Source: Atrina japonica
Taxonomy: Eukaryota > Mollusca > Bivalvia > Pterioida > Pinnidae
Direction: 5' to 3'
NCBI GenBank assembly: GCA_030159075.1
Contig: BROG01000368.1
Coordinates: 186,001 to 250,000 of the forward strand
Length of the DNA: 64,000 nt
The notes beneath the pieces are model-generated. The model ran no database searches, was not told where the DNA came from, and worked only from the letters and a program-made list of their open reading frames with translations. A program made the position numbers and the translations under genes. Below are positions 46,172 to 59,302 of this stretch, piece after piece (positions within the stretch are counted from its first letter, which is position 1; each line of letters begins with the position of its first letter).

Positions 46172-49100
46172 AATAATTCAGGATCATATTATCAGCATTA
46201 GCCTAACTCAAGTTTTAAAGCATACATGTATTTGCACATTTTCAAATATATTATTAATAGATTATGATTATCTATACACCGTCTTAGACCAAGTGTTGGA
46301 CTTAAGACCTTTTGTAAAAAAAGGGGTCCAATGTTAAAAGTAATGGCCTTGGGCCCCAGGTAACAAGTTATCCCCTTTCAGCCACTCTTTTCATTGGTGT
46401 ATAACATTACTACTAAGTTAATTTCCCACCCATTGAAATTTGTTTATTATAAATCTTTTGTAGTTAATCAACAAAATTGTATCCGGTATTTAAAACCAGA
46501 TTTGATACATTATACATTTGGGTCTATATGATGAATATCTCCACTGATGTTTAAAGAAAGGATTTAAATATGTAAACAATGGACTGTCCCTGGTGATGCC
46601 CAATTGTGAGGTCAGTCTGGTGAGACTGACCTGATGGAATACTTGCCTGTTCATGACACTACTTCATATCAGAACCATTGAAGTCAACACAGTTTTTTAT
46701 AGTACAAAAAGGTCAATAACTGTGTAGATTAATCAAAGTATGTTAATGGGTTGTTGGTGAAGTAAATCAACATTGATCAAAATGACATAGGTAGACCCTG
46801 TTTTTGTTTTTTTTTATTTGAACTGTGTTTTTGTAAGTTGTTCATTTATAGACTATATATATTACACAGACTCGATGCTTATACATGTATATTGTTTGTT
46901 TCGTAACTTTCACAGGATACTCAGTTTAAAGCATAACATGTCAATATTCTCTTAACATTTAAATTCAGCTATAAATATTCCTTGTATAAGATGGGTACTC
47001 ATCTCGGATAACTCCGTCACAGCATTACGTAATATTTATTTTGACAGACATTTATTTACTGATTTTCTAATGACTTTATACAAGCGACATATATCAATGC
47101 ATCATGTAATCTTGACATTTTTGTTGAATTACGATATTAAAACGTGAAAATCTACCTTTATTGTGATAGAATCAAATGTTTACATTAAACACGTTATTCA
47201 GTGTGAAATTGTCTTGAATTAGAATTCCGTTTATTCGGCATGTAAACCCTTATTCATATTCTAAGCTTTTGTCACACCTGAATGGGGAGCTCTTTTGTGT
47301 CTGAAGTTAAGAATAATGTACAAGTTAAACAATATGGAAGATTTCAAATCTTCTGGGATGGATTTAAGATACAGTTTTGGTTTATTTTCTTGAAGGAATA
47401 CAGAATCATCTATAAACACTATTTGTTGATGTTATTGAATCCTTCATGTAAATAATTTTCAGAAGTGCAAACCATTTTAATTCATCTGTACAGATGTAAA
47501 TGACAACTAAAGAGAAATGAAATTAGAGATAAATGTTGTCAAACTGTTATGAATCATTTCTTAAATCTGTTAAAGTGATCCTTGTAAAATCAGATATACC
47601 TGATTACACAAAGACCTGGAGAAAGCTCATAGAAAATGTATTTTTGTAGCAAAATATTTGAAACTTAGAAACCACACAGCATATGGTGCTATGATAACAA
47701 ACCATTTAATATCCGCGCTTTCAAATTAAAAGCTTCCCTCGTCTCGTTATCTGTGGTTTTAAAAATGTGTTTTTAAATTTGTTAATTAACAGTAATTTAG
47801 ACAACAAATTTGACTAATTCTTTGCACATTTGGAGAAGACTTAATTCATCTAACAATGCATTTGGAAACTCATCTGCAACTGAAATGCATTGCTTTTTTG
47901 TAAGATGTCTGGAAGATTACACAATAGAAGTGACAAATTATGATGACATGGGCTTGGGGCCCTCAAGACTCATTTTTTACATGTTTAATGAAAACTTTTA
48001 CAAAGAGTCACCAACACTTTGCATTACGAGATGAATAATAATGGTTCCACATTAATTTGGTTTGTGGTATGCTAGGATCGTCCCATGATTATCTTGTAGA
48101 GAAATGATTGATTTTAATTCACTTACGCATTCTGATTTAACTTTTTCACATGCCCCATAGTCTTAACCTCCTGATAGGTTTCTTTAACTCCAGGATTTGG
48201 TAATGTTTTGTTGGGTATCAATTGTCTAAGTCCTTTCCTGATTCTCTGAGATTTCCAGACTGGAAATTCTATGTATTGTAATTGAGACTTAAGATGGGTG
48301 TAATTTTCTCTGTCTCTCTCCCTACAATTCAAAATGTGAAGCAGATGTAGATGATTGTAAGATACATACAATGCCAGACTTTGCAAGATTTGAAAGCAGA
48401 ATTTCACTTCACAATGTCATGAAGCAGACACTGAACCTTTATTACAGGCTCAATTCTCTGCATAGATGGTTTCAAAGAGTATGGAAGTGATGAGGTGACA
48501 AAGTTACACCATATGTTCCTTGAACCTGCAGATGATGTTTCCATTTCTTCTCTTATGTAATAATCAAGCAAAAGCGATTAATGGAAGCTTGGTATATGCT
48601 CTATTGAAATCACAGACAAGGCTGAACCAGCCATCTTTCTCTGCCATACTCTATGATCAGTTTTGACCCCCATTTCAATAATGCATCTGCTAATTTTCAA
48701 ACCAAACATCAACAGGGCAAATGATAGAACAAAGGCTAGTGAGAATAACAATTTCAAGAACACTTTTTTAATATTTCAAAACCTAAACTGCTTTTTGAAT
48801 TATTTATTTGTTTAATGTCAGGTTTATTGTTTGTTTGTTTTGTCTAGCCCCTGAAAGATATTCTATGTCAGATGGTTAGGTGAATGTTGTTGAATCATGA
48901 ATTTCATAAGTTTTAGCACATAAACAGAGAGAAATTAAACATTTTGCTAGGACAATGGGAACACAAAAGACAATGAAAAAATCAATATTTTGCAAAGCAG
49001 AAGAATAAGATCAGCTGCCTCAGCCATTTGCTGTGTTTGGTACTGAGTACTTTGTAATCATCCATAGACCATTTGTTTATGCAGAACCATATGCACTTCT

Positions 49101-49653
49101 AGCTAACATAAGCCTTTAGGGTTGTGCATAGAGAAATAACCTTCAGAAAAAAAAACCCAATTAAATTTTTACATTGTTCAGCTTTTAAAAAAAGAAGAAA
49201 ACACCAGAGTGATGCTAAGCAGCTGATGCAACTAAGGTTTTTGATGTGTGCTGGGTAAAAACTTTGTTCTGTATATACATCAACCCTCAGAAAAAAGAAA
49301 CACAGATTTGCATGTGCAACGGCAGATTTCAGCTGTTACTCGGGTAGATGTCGTCCATTTCCATCACATGTTGGAGAGTGTGGCTTATTAATTAAATATG
49401 AAAACATATTGCATCTCCACCAGGTGTAAACACGAACAGAGAACTGAGATAAGAAAGCTTGGAGAGAATGGAATGCTAAAGGACTCAGATAGAGGCTAAT
49501 AGAGTAAAAGTCTACAGAGAAAAAAGTTTAACAAAGTTTCCAAAAGTTCTACAAACTTGAAATTTTCATAGAAAAGTTTGTGGTTCATTTATAACATATA
49601 CATCTACACATACCTACATGTATACTAAAGTTTACTTTTAATTTGTCTTGCAG
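46172..49653. other. Intron 4, repeat-poor remainder
   Basis: 3.5 kb without a recognised repeat. The 46.9-47.3 kb part is locally richer in CpG. Frames at 47810-48034 (+) and 48123-48407 (-) have no recognised similarity. Confidence 0.45.
47669..47759. promoter_or_regulatory. Inverted pair of RUNX consensus sites in intron 4
   Basis: AAACCACA at 47669-47676 and TGTGGTTT at 47752-47759, both exact matches to the RUNX core. They occur in repeat-free sequence of the gene for the RUNX cofactor. Confidence 0.35.
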
Positions 49654-49773
49654 ATTGAAGATGCATTATATAGGGAACAAATTGAACAATACAACAGAAG
49701 GTTACGAGAATTTGAAGAAAGACGACAACAATATCGGGAACAACAAGAACGAAGATCAGAACAAGAACAGGAG
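49654..49773 (+). CDS. CBFB: CBFB exon 5, residues 135-174
   Basis: Encodes IEDALYREQIEQYNRRLREF, then EERRQQYREQQERRSEQEQE. It is a highly charged Glu/Arg/Gln segment, predicted to be one long helix, and matches the family pattern EDAL.......RRR.REFE.R...RE. It is 40 codons against about 32 in human. The boundary E|V equals the human boundary after residue 165, where leukaemic inv(16) breaks fall in the next intron. The donor GAG|GTAGTA is weaker than the others in this gene, which leaves room for read-through. Confidence 0.93.
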
Positions 49774-49818
49774 GTAGTAGAAGCTTTATTGTGTATATCT
49801 GAGGACCGCAAATCTTAA
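49774..49818 (+). other. Possible alternative C-terminus by reading through exon 5 donor
   Basis: If the weak donor at 49774 is not used, the frame continues 14 codons (VVEALLCISEDRKS) to a TAA at 49816-49818, giving a 188-residue protein. AATAAA follows at 50034-50039. The sequence is plausible as a short tail but has no recognised conservation. Confidence 0.35.
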
Positions 49819-52800
49819 CTTCATCTTCTATTCCAAGTTTTTGTTTTTATTAAAGTTTTTTTTAATTTTTCATGTTTATTTGTTATTTCGATGTTGTATT
49901 GTTTGTGTCAGTGGTTGTTGTAATTTTAGTATCATCGTATTTTCTCAGAAACATTTCTTTTTATTGTAATTGTCCGGAAACACATATATGTTTGTCATTT
50001 TCTAACTTTCTGGAGATACATATTTGCCCTGTGAATAAATTTACATTGTATCTGTCAATTTCAGGGAAGTTTTTAGCATTTTGACTCATTTTGAAGGGAA
50101 TATAAAGGTATCAAAGATGAGATTATGGAACAAAAATCTCCTATATGGATACTACAGTCTAGTGCATTATACTGGAACTTCTTGCTTTCTGTTCCAAGAA
50201 AATACCGCATTTGTCTAACTTTCTTTCTTTCTTTTTTCCAATGGGAATATGTGTGCACGGCAAAACTTGAAGAAAGTTTTTTGTATCATTTCTAAGATGC
50301 TTGCCACTGTTTGGTGTTTACTTTAGCGGCTAAAGTGAAAATATGAACGCTATACTCTGCTTTACTGTGAGGCATCTCACTATTTCCTGTTTACAGGAAT
50401 ATTATCTCATTTCACGTTCTATTTATATCTATATTCTGTTTTTCAAATGTTATGTTACCTTGACGATATTCGTTACCTTGTTGCTATGTTTTATGATACA
50501 CTCTTGTGGTCATAATGAAAATATATGTATATCATTGTTGTTTTTAAATGAGATTTTTTTTCTCTTATAAAGTTTATGAATAAATGGATTTATGAATGTA
50601 TATTTTTTGTTAAAAGTGAGAAATGTGTATATATGAATGTTAATGACATAGGAGAGAAGTGAAATTCTACATAGATTTGGTAATCTATGTAATTTTACCA
50701 TCAGTTAAACTGTAATATATTTATGAAAGTAAACTAATAGGAAAGAGTGATAGTCATATGTGCATCCTTGTGTTATAAAACAAATTTTAACATGAACCGT
50801 ATTTATGAATTTTCTAGTCAAATAATAAATATGAATATTTCAAATGTTTTATATCTGTTTTAAGCTCTATATGCAATGCAGAAAATGCAATATTTGTACA
50901 TAGATATTCCAAAAGATTGACTTATATAGATTTATATCAAGAATGTAGAAAAAGAAAATGAAGGAAATAATTATCTGTGATTTCAAGATAATAAAAATAT
51001 ATAATATCTGCTGTATTTATATATGACTGATTTCTGCTTGATTATCTTTGGGGAATTACATAAAAACAAAGCTCAATGTTTGCATTTCCAAGTAAAACCA
51101 CTCTTTTCCTTATGGTTTTTCTGATTCTTTATTTACCTGCATATATTTATTCAAGAGAAACAACTCTGTATGAAATTGACAAACTTTTGCCTGAATTTTG
51201 GACTCATGAAAAACACCCCTCATTCCTTTACACCTTGCAGCACAAATAGTTTAACAAAAAATCAATAATTTCTGCATCAAAAATTAGAGTTACCTCCCCT
51301 AAAATTCAAATCTGGAAAATATAAGAAAAGAGTGGTTTTATTTGTATTGCAGTAAGATGTTGTTGAATTTATTTGCAAATGAAGTACATGGTTGTCACTT
51401 CCTGAAAAAAAAATGTTTTCAATCAAATAAACTTTATTTTTATGATATTTGTTGGTTCTGTTTTGCTTATAAATAATTTAATTTCAATTTGAGCATGAAT
51501 GCATGTGATGTTGTGCACTTTTTTTTCTGCACATTTATTTGTTTTAAGTTGTATTGTTCTAAAATGTTAATAGTCCTGTGAGCACATACAGCTTGTGTTA
51601 TATTGTACCTCTAGTATCAGAGCCTCGTGTCTCTATCATTGATAAAACACCTGCTAAAATACAGAACAAACTTTAATACAAATCTTACAAGAATAATAAT
51701 AAAAAAATTCCCTTCTTACAATAACTCATTATTGAGGATAGTGACATGTATGATCGAGTTGTGTGACCAATGGTTTTCAATTTTGACCACAACCAAAGAG
51801 TATAGAAAAAGGGACAATGGCCAAGCAATTGAATGACAATTTATCCAGAGTCATGGATGACATGTGGGTAAATCTATGGAAGCATATGTTATAAGAAAAG
51901 CCCCCACTACAGTCTCCTTTCTCATATTGCTAATAGAATTTGTAAAGTTTAAATTACAGAATGATTGTATGTGATTTCTTTTTGCTCTTCTCCTTTTCTT
52001 AATGTGTGTCAAATTCTGTCTACAGTTTTATAAGAACATCCGATTCTCTTTGATAAAAAGACACTTACAAAGAATGAAAATAATTGAACAAAATGCATTA
52101 GCTTCATTTTATTATTTTTTTTGAATTTGTTTATTGCTAAAGATTTATATTTCAACAGTCCTAGAAAATGATATGCAGGCTTCTTTTAATGTCAGCATTT
52201 GAGTCTGTTAAATATGACAAGTACTGGTGTAACAAAAGTATTCTACCTGCCTGTTAATTAAATTTTAAAGGTGTATTTATGAAAATATATGATTCATCTT
52301 CAAGTAGAGGAATTTGGTTCATGCATTTCCTGTTGCATTTAGCTATGAATGGCAAAAAAACACATTATCACAAATCAGATATCAGATGTACTGATTGAAA
52401 GAGAAATCAGAGTTATATAAGTTAACACTTGTGCAGAAAAATATGCATTTAAAGAAAAATCTTAATTGCATGGTCCTCTGGCCATTTTATGGAGTGGAGC
52501 AGTGATTGGTAACCTGCCCCCTATAAGGCCCCATGTAATATGATCAAATATAAAAATTGTGTTTGCTCAGAAATGCATATGGAAGTGAAATTAATATATA
52601 CAATTTGTATGTTGTACAGAAGGGAAATTAAAGATATACAATTTGTATGTCACTTAAGAATTAAAGAAAAATTTATCTATAGAAATATAACAATTGGATC
52701 GAAACAGAATGTAAATATTACAAATCTATTATATAGGAGTAAAAAATTCACAGTTTTGAAAGTGATATCACTAGTTTCACTCCTACCAAGCAAATGGACC

Positions 52801-53301
52801 CATCCCTTCCCACACAATGATTCATGGAGATTTATGACATTTAAACTTTAGATTTACACTACATCCTTTGTTTGGGGTAAAACAATTGAATATTCCAAGT
52901 CATAAACTATATAACAGGAATTCTTCTTTTTTTAAATTTAATTTGTTAAAATGTTAAATGGTTATTTTCTTACAAATGAGCTATTTTTCTCCTTTTTCAC
53001 CATTGTGGAATCACACTCCTGTTATAACCCATAAAACTGAGATTTATCATTGATACTAAGGAATGGTTATCTAACTATAGTATCTGAAAGTGACAGAACT
53101 TTGCAGTTACTGTATTTGAATATAAAAACTAATATTAGGAAATCAGAATTACAAATTGTTTTTAGCCATTAAAGATGATATAGAGTCCATTTGTTAATAG
53201 ACGTTTGTTACATCACAGGAATTGGAAGTTTTGTCTGTGAGGTATAATCGAGTGCCAAACATCTGATTCTTGGGCAAATGCCCATAAAAAGATATAAATG
53301 T
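49819..53301 (+). other. Intron 5, repeat-poor first part
   Basis: About 3.5 kb of AT-rich sequence with several AATAAA words (50034 and near 50580). I see no transposon, tandem array or convincing exon here. Open frames such as 52540-52851 and 49872-50084 look like random AT-rich translations. Confidence 0.5.
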
Positions 53302-53745
53302 ACAGTATAATCTGTCTATTTCGGCCAACCATGGGAATTAGGTAAGATACGGAATACAGGAGGATAAACTGCACATACTTCATGACATTGACGAAACAGA
53401 TAGAAATGACGTTTCATGTTTTTTAGTGATGAAAATTCATTTAATTTGCATCAAACATGCATAAATACAGAGGTTTAATACATCTTACAGTGTGTTGGCT
53501 TTGTACTCATCACTTTTTAGTAAAGTACAACTCAAGTAAGCACCTTCCAGCTTACAACAATATTCTACCTGTTCAGGTTACACAGTGTAATTACCACATT
53601 ATTTTTATCACTTGGGAGCATAAATTCAGGCCAGAATTCAGAATAGACAAGATACATAATACACAATGTATTTTTACATTGACCATATAAGGAAATAATT
53701 TGGGACCGGATTACACAACAATCCTGAATAGGCAGATTTTACTGT
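53302..53745. mobile_element. MITE with ACAGTATAATCTGTCTATT ends (444 bp)
   Basis: The right end AATAGGCAGATTTTACTGT is inverted to the left end with a few mismatches. Internal GGATTACAC and CGGAATACAGG words are present. Likely TA-type. Confidence 0.65.
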
Positions 53746-55149
53746 GCATGCATTGCTGGATGTTTGTCCAACGATTGGGTGTTTGACCCTCGATTTTACC
53801 TTACAAAACAAAACTTCCATGGTTAGGTTTAACCTTTATCAGTGTTACTAGAAGTCCTTGTTCACCAAATTAACAAAGAAGTGAAAACTAGTCCTATAAC
53901 AGCAAAATAGGATAATGTCAATTTGATGGTACTGTTGTGAACAAAAATCTGTTTCTTATAAATTGTTAAATGGTAATATAAAATCAAAGCTTATTAAATT
54001 TCAATAATGAATTGGAACCATATTTGGAGACAGATAACATGCAAATATAATCAGACTTGAAATGTGAAAATGCTGCTTTGTATCATTTATTTACTGGATA
54101 AACATTTAAACTGTCCTGTTGTATACTTCCTTGGTTCAAATAGGCAATATTTTTACTGGAAAATTATCTTTAATATCAGAGGATGTTTAACTCAATGGCA
54201 CCCGTTTTTCTATAGTTCATTTAACCAGCTGCAAAAATAGTGATTGGAATATGTCTGGAATTAAAACAAGCAAAGTGAAATTAAATATGATGAATTTGTT
54301 ATGATTTTAGACAAAATCACGGAGTGTTGATGACACAAAGAGAGGAATAAATATTTTAATTCAAATCTAACACAGTTTTCATCTCTCTATTGAACCAAAG
54401 AAAAAAACAGATAATGAAAGCTGTGAGAGGTATTATACCAGAGGAAAGGTGTGAAAATTTGCTGTCCTTTAATATTCCGATCTGTGAAATCTTATATATC
54501 AATTATGTCAAATTATTCTCCAGGTATTGGAAGAAATCCAGTATTTTCCCAATTGATGAATTACATTTCATAAGAGAAACTAACACCTTGCAAATGGGAG
54601 TTGAAGGCAGGTGACCCCAAGATGTTGAAATATACACTAGAAATTAACAAGTTTTAGAATCTGAAACTTCTTTTCAGCCATTAATTTCACAATTTGCCTG
54701 ATGACCTACAGTTAAAAAAAACCTGCCATTTAACATGTACAATTTGAAGTTTTTGTTCTCTTTTTATTTGTTGTATATTTTGTTTCTGCATGAGAATATT
54801 GTACTAAGTCATGTTTCGTTATTTCTTGTTTTTTTTTCAATTTAAATTTTTTTTAAAATGCCTTTAGAATTATTGCCCATAACAAAAAATTTTCTTGTTA
54901 TTTTATGATGTAACAAAAAATGGATTCTTATCGTGTTATTTATGATATCTGATCAATAGTTTTTGCATTTCTTATCGATAGATTCTAACACTCTAGCACT
55001 AAATACCTCACCAACATCAATATTTCAAAAATAAAATAAAAAAAGATAAGGATAATTTTTCATACATGTATATCTATCTACTGCTATCACCCATGCACTA
55101 GATATGCATGTGTGAAAGATTGAAATAGATACATGTCTTGGTGAAATTA
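53746..55149. other. No gene recognised
   Basis: The 74-residue frame at 54390-54614 is unrecognised. Otherwise AT-rich intron 5. Confidence 0.4.
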
Positions 55150-55240
55150 ACTCGTTAACCCCTGAAAAACTAGATTCTTCCGTAAATCATTGACTTAGAC
55201 CAGTCCAAATGTGTCTTTAAGGGTGAATGAGTTAAACAGA
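55150..55240. mobile_element. Family D MITE copy 3
   Basis: GTTAACCCCTGAAAAACTAG to GGGTGAATGAGTTAA, a palindrome around GACTTAGACCAGTCCAAATG. TTAA stands at both ends. Confidence 0.8.
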
Positions 55241-55277
55241 AATTGAGTAAGACAGACACAATGCTAAAAATCACATA

Positions 55278-55345
55278 TACAGTGAACCTGTCGTGAGAGA
55301 CCACCGTTGTAAAAGACCACCTGTCCTTTGAGGCCACATTGTGAA
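55278..55345 (+). mobile_element. Half copy of palindromic MITE family B (copy 5)
   Basis: TACAGTGAACCTGTCGTGAG, AGACCACCGTTGTAAAAGAC, then the element stops without its right half. Confidence 0.7.
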
Positions 55346-55805
55346 AACTACTTACCGTAGTTAAACAGCTCTGTAAATCAAACCACTTACCATATAAGAA
55401 AATTAAACAGATTTACAATCACTGGTCTAGTAGGGGAAAATATAAAGATGCATTAATGTGAAGTTATTTAGACATAACAAGACTTTGTTCCCTTGTATGT
55501 TGTCAGAGAGTTGGCGGCCATTATCTCCTGGACTTTGTCATCAGTAATGAAAGAAAATGGAGAGAGAAATGAGAAAACAGTGAAAAAGAAGTTTTGTATT
55601 TTGGTTTTAATGTCTAAATATAAAGAGTTTATTTAGCAAAAATTACAACTAAAATCTACTTTTGTACCTTTGGCGACATTTTGGATGCCTTAGTTCTTAT
55701 TCAGAATACAGATGCTGTGTTTAGGGTCCAAATTTTCTTTTCTTTTTAATCTTGTGTCCTTGGTTATGGCTTGAGAGTTGAATATAATTTGATAAAATCC
55801 ATATC

Positions 55806-55990
55806 ACCTAGCAGGGTGGAGTCTTATGACCCCTTCTTGAAGTGGAAGAGTACAAATTATAGGTAGTAAATTAAAATCACTGTAGCAGGAGTAATCATTC
55901 CTACTTGTTGTCGTGCTTACAGTTATCCAGTTGGTAATAAAACATTTTTTTCTGATGAAGCCTTTCTTGAGCGAGAAGTGAGTTGAAAAG
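55806..55990 (-). mobile_element. Family E MITE fragment
   Basis: CTAGCAGGGTGGAGTCTTAT, GACCCCTTCTTGAAG and GGAGTAATCATTCCTACTTG are the reverse complement of blocks at 13740-13850. Confidence 0.65.
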
Positions 55991-56479
55991 ATCATATGAT
56001 AATCAGAAGGTTACTACTGTACATGTACTTAGTGATATTCTAATATTAGTGCTTTCGCACTCAAATCATTGTGCTAATTTAAATGAAGCGCTAAAATTTC
56101 TCCATTCTAGTATTCTGCATACATGGTAAAACTCATTGTATTTATACTACAAAATAATCTCTGTTGTGTGCATAAATCAGTGTGTGTTGGTATGATTACA
56201 ATATGGTCTGTCATATTTGTGCGAATTCAAGAGTGCGCTAATAAGTCTAAACCAACATAGAGCGCTAAAATATGACCACAATGCTATGTGAATTGGACAG
56301 TAGCATCAACTGAAAACAACTAAAAAGCCCTGTTCCCAAAATTTGTTTAGCTGGGTTTGCCTACTTCTTTTTATTTCTTATAAACATATGATATTTTGTC
56401 CAATGAACATAACAAAATGGAAAAGAAAACTACCTAGTGACAAACCAACTTCTCAAATAATTAGATTGTATACATCAAA
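55991..56479. other. No feature recognised
   Basis: Unassigned. Confidence 0.4.
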
Positions 56480-58285
56480 TGTCTTCTTTTAGAAGCAACA
56501 CCCATACGTCATAAGCTACTCCTAACAACTCATATGTAAGGGATTCCTAAAATGTCTTGTATAAGTTACACCTAACATGTCCTATATACATGTAAGCTAC
56601 TCCTAACAACTCACACGGAAGGAACTCCTAAAATGTCTTGTATAAGTAACTCCAAACATGTCTTATGTACATGTAAGCTACTCCTAACAACTCACATGTA
56701 AGGAACTCCTAAAATGTCTTGTATAAGTTACACCTAACATGTCCTATATACATGTAAGCTACTCCTAACAACTCATATGTAAGGAACTCCTAAAATGTCT
56801 TGTATAAGTTACACCTAACATGTCCTATATAAGTTACTTCTAACAATTCACATGTAAGGAACTCCTAACATGTCTTGTATAAGTAACTCCAAACATGTCC
56901 TATGTACATGTAAGCTACTCTGTATGGATTCCTAAAATGTCTTGTATAAGTTACACCTAACATGTCCTATATAAGTTACTCCTAACAATTCACATGTAAG
57001 GAACTCCTGTATAAGTTACTCCTAACATGTCTTACATAAAGAACTCCTAACATGTCTTATATAAGGAATTTCTAAATTATCTTATGTTATAAGGAACTCT
57101 AACATGTCTTATATAGTGGAACTGTCTTGAGAGACCATACAATCTGGCACTTCAATGTTGTCTCTCAAGACAGGTATTAGAAGATAGGTAACCTTTTATG
57201 AGAGTGGTCTTTCAAGACAGGTTCCACTGTATAAGGATCTCCTAACATGTCTTATATAAGAAACTCCTAACATGTCTTATAAGATACTCCTAACATGTTT
57301 TATGTAAGGAACTCCTAACATGTCTTATGTAAGAAACTCCTAACATGTCTTATATAAGACACTTCTAACATGTCTTATATAAGGAACTCCTGACATGTCT
57401 TATTTAAGGATCACCTAACATGTCATATATATAACAAACACCTAAAATGTTTTATATGAACTCCTAACATGTCTTATGTAAGGATCTACTTACATGACTT
57501 ATTTAAGGAGCTCCTAACATGTCTTATATAAGGAACTCCTAACATGTCTTATGTAAAGAACTCCTAACATGTCTCATATAAGGAACTTCTAACATGTCTC
57601 ATATAAGGAACTTCTAACATGTCTTATGTAAGGAGCCCCTAACATGTTTTATATGAACTCCTAACATGTTTCATATAAGGAACTCCTAACATGTCTCATA
57701 TAAGGAACTTCTAACATGTCTTATGTAAGGAGCCCCTAACATGTTTTATATGAACTCCTAACATGTCTTATATAAGGATCTCCTAATAAGTCTTATAAAA
57801 CAGACTCCTAACATGTCGTATGTAAGAATCTCTTAACATGTCTCAGATGTGGAACTCCTAATATGTCTCATAAACAAGAGTAAGGTTCTCCTGACATGTC
57901 TTATATAAGGAACTCTAACATGTCTTATATAAGGGTGCTCCTAACATGTCTTACGTAAAGGTACTCTTAACATGTCTTATATAAGGGTACTCCTAACATG
58001 TCTTATGTAAGGGTATTACTCACATGTCTTATACAAAGAACTTTAACATGTCTTATATAAGGGTACTCCTAACATGTCTTATATAAGGGTACTCCTAACA
58101 TGATTTACATAAGGATACTCCTCACATGTCTTATGCAAGGAACTCTAACATTTATAATATATAAGGATACTCCTAATATATTTTATATATGGATACTCCT
58201 AACATGTCTTATATAAGGGTACTTCTAACATGTCTTATATAAGGGTACTTCTAACATGTCTTATATAAGGGCACTCCTATCCTAT
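56480..58285 (+). repeat. 1.8-kb tandem array, unit about 22-27 bp
   Basis: Unit CTCCTAACATGTCTTATATA plus AGGAA, some 70 copies. The first 500 bp show a higher-order period of about 105-110 bp (CATGTAAGCTACTCCTAACA alternating with AATGTCTTGTATAAG). The last 400 bp have the variant AAGGGTACTCCTAACATGTC. Broken at 57114-57231 by a MITE. Confidence 0.95.
57114..57231. mobile_element. Palindromic MITE, family B copy 6, inside the array
   Basis: AGTGGAACTGTCTTGAGAGA to TCAAGACAGGTTCCACTGTA, with strong symmetry. Array units resume directly on each side. Confidence 0.88.
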
Positions 58286-58288
58286 CTA

Positions 58289-58361
<73 letters not shown>

Positions 58362-58362
58362 T
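58286..58362. repeat. (CA)n(TA)n microsatellite
   Basis: About 11 CA units, then TA units up to the hAT-like element. Confidence 0.94.
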
Positions 58363-59302
58363 TAGGGTTGACAACGAGTAACTGGTTAATCGAGTACTCA
58401 TTAGATGGTCCGATTATCGAATACTAAAATCAGTACTCTGTTACTCGCACATAATTTCAAAATCATGTGTATTTTGCATTTTTAATATATTTAGAAATGA
58501 AAATGATTGTCTAACTGATTTAACCCACTGTCTATCCTTGTTATATACGTGTTTATATATCAATTAATGTCTTTATATGTGCCACTTAGTTTGCTAAATC
58601 CAGCGGGAGTTGTTTGTATTTTATATCTTGGAGATATAAACATGTAATGAATTGTTTTCAGTATAATAATTTAGTTTTAAGATTATTTTGTTTTGAACGC
58701 CTTTAAGAGATATATCACAAGTATAACTGAAAAATGCTGCCATTTACACCTGGAATTAAGAAAACAACTTTATGTGCATATAGTTATATATATCAAAACA
58801 TTTCATTGAACACAACGATACATTGCTGAATCAATGTAGGGTACGGGGGTTCATACCCATTTAGATATCTTTTTGGAAATTCTAGAATTGACTTACGCCC
58901 GCTGAAACATTCATTTTTAATACGACAAAGAGAGGGGGTGGAGGTAACAACGTCCCATGAGGTAGACAGTATAAATAATCTGGTAGGAGTCTTCACTGTG
59001 GAATTCTTTTCATTTTTAATATTAATAAACCTACCAATATTGTATTTTAGATAAGACAAAAAGCTCCTTCCTTATGTAATGTCCGAAAGCTGCAGAATGA
59101 CCTACAGAGCTTTTGAGATTAAATGCTTTTCCGGATATAAGATAATATACCTCCTTGGGCAAATACCTCCTTGCACCTCCCACTTTGAATAATATCTGGG
59201 TCTGCAACTGCAGTCCTGCAAAAATGACTGAGTAATCCAGTACTCAATCGGTAAAACATTCGGTTAACTGGTTAATGGAAATTGACCGATTTGACAACCC
59301 TA
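58363..59302. mobile_element. Non-autonomous hAT-like element (940 bp)
   Basis: Left end TAGGGTTGACAACGAGTAAC, right end GATTTGACAACCCTA. The subterminal words CTGGTTAAT (both ends) and GAGTACTCA / CCAGTACTCAATC are also mirrored. ATATATAT on both sides is compatible with an 8-bp duplication but uninformative inside TA repeats. The 88-residue minus frame at 58793-59059 is not recognised as a transposase. Confidence 0.8.

Larger units (their letters stand above)
44263..49653 (+). other. CBFB intron 4 (5.4 kb)
   Basis: Donor GTAAGTTA, acceptor ATTTGTCTTGCAG. Holds three mobile-element remnants between 45.27 and 46.17 kb. The rest, 46172-49653, shows no recognised repeat and no convincing exon. 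It includes two RUNX consensus words at 47669 and 47752. Confidence 0.85.

Noticed and set aside
48123..48407. 94-codon minus-strand frame in intron 4
   Set aside because: No splice context, no recognised domain, ordinary AT-rich composition.
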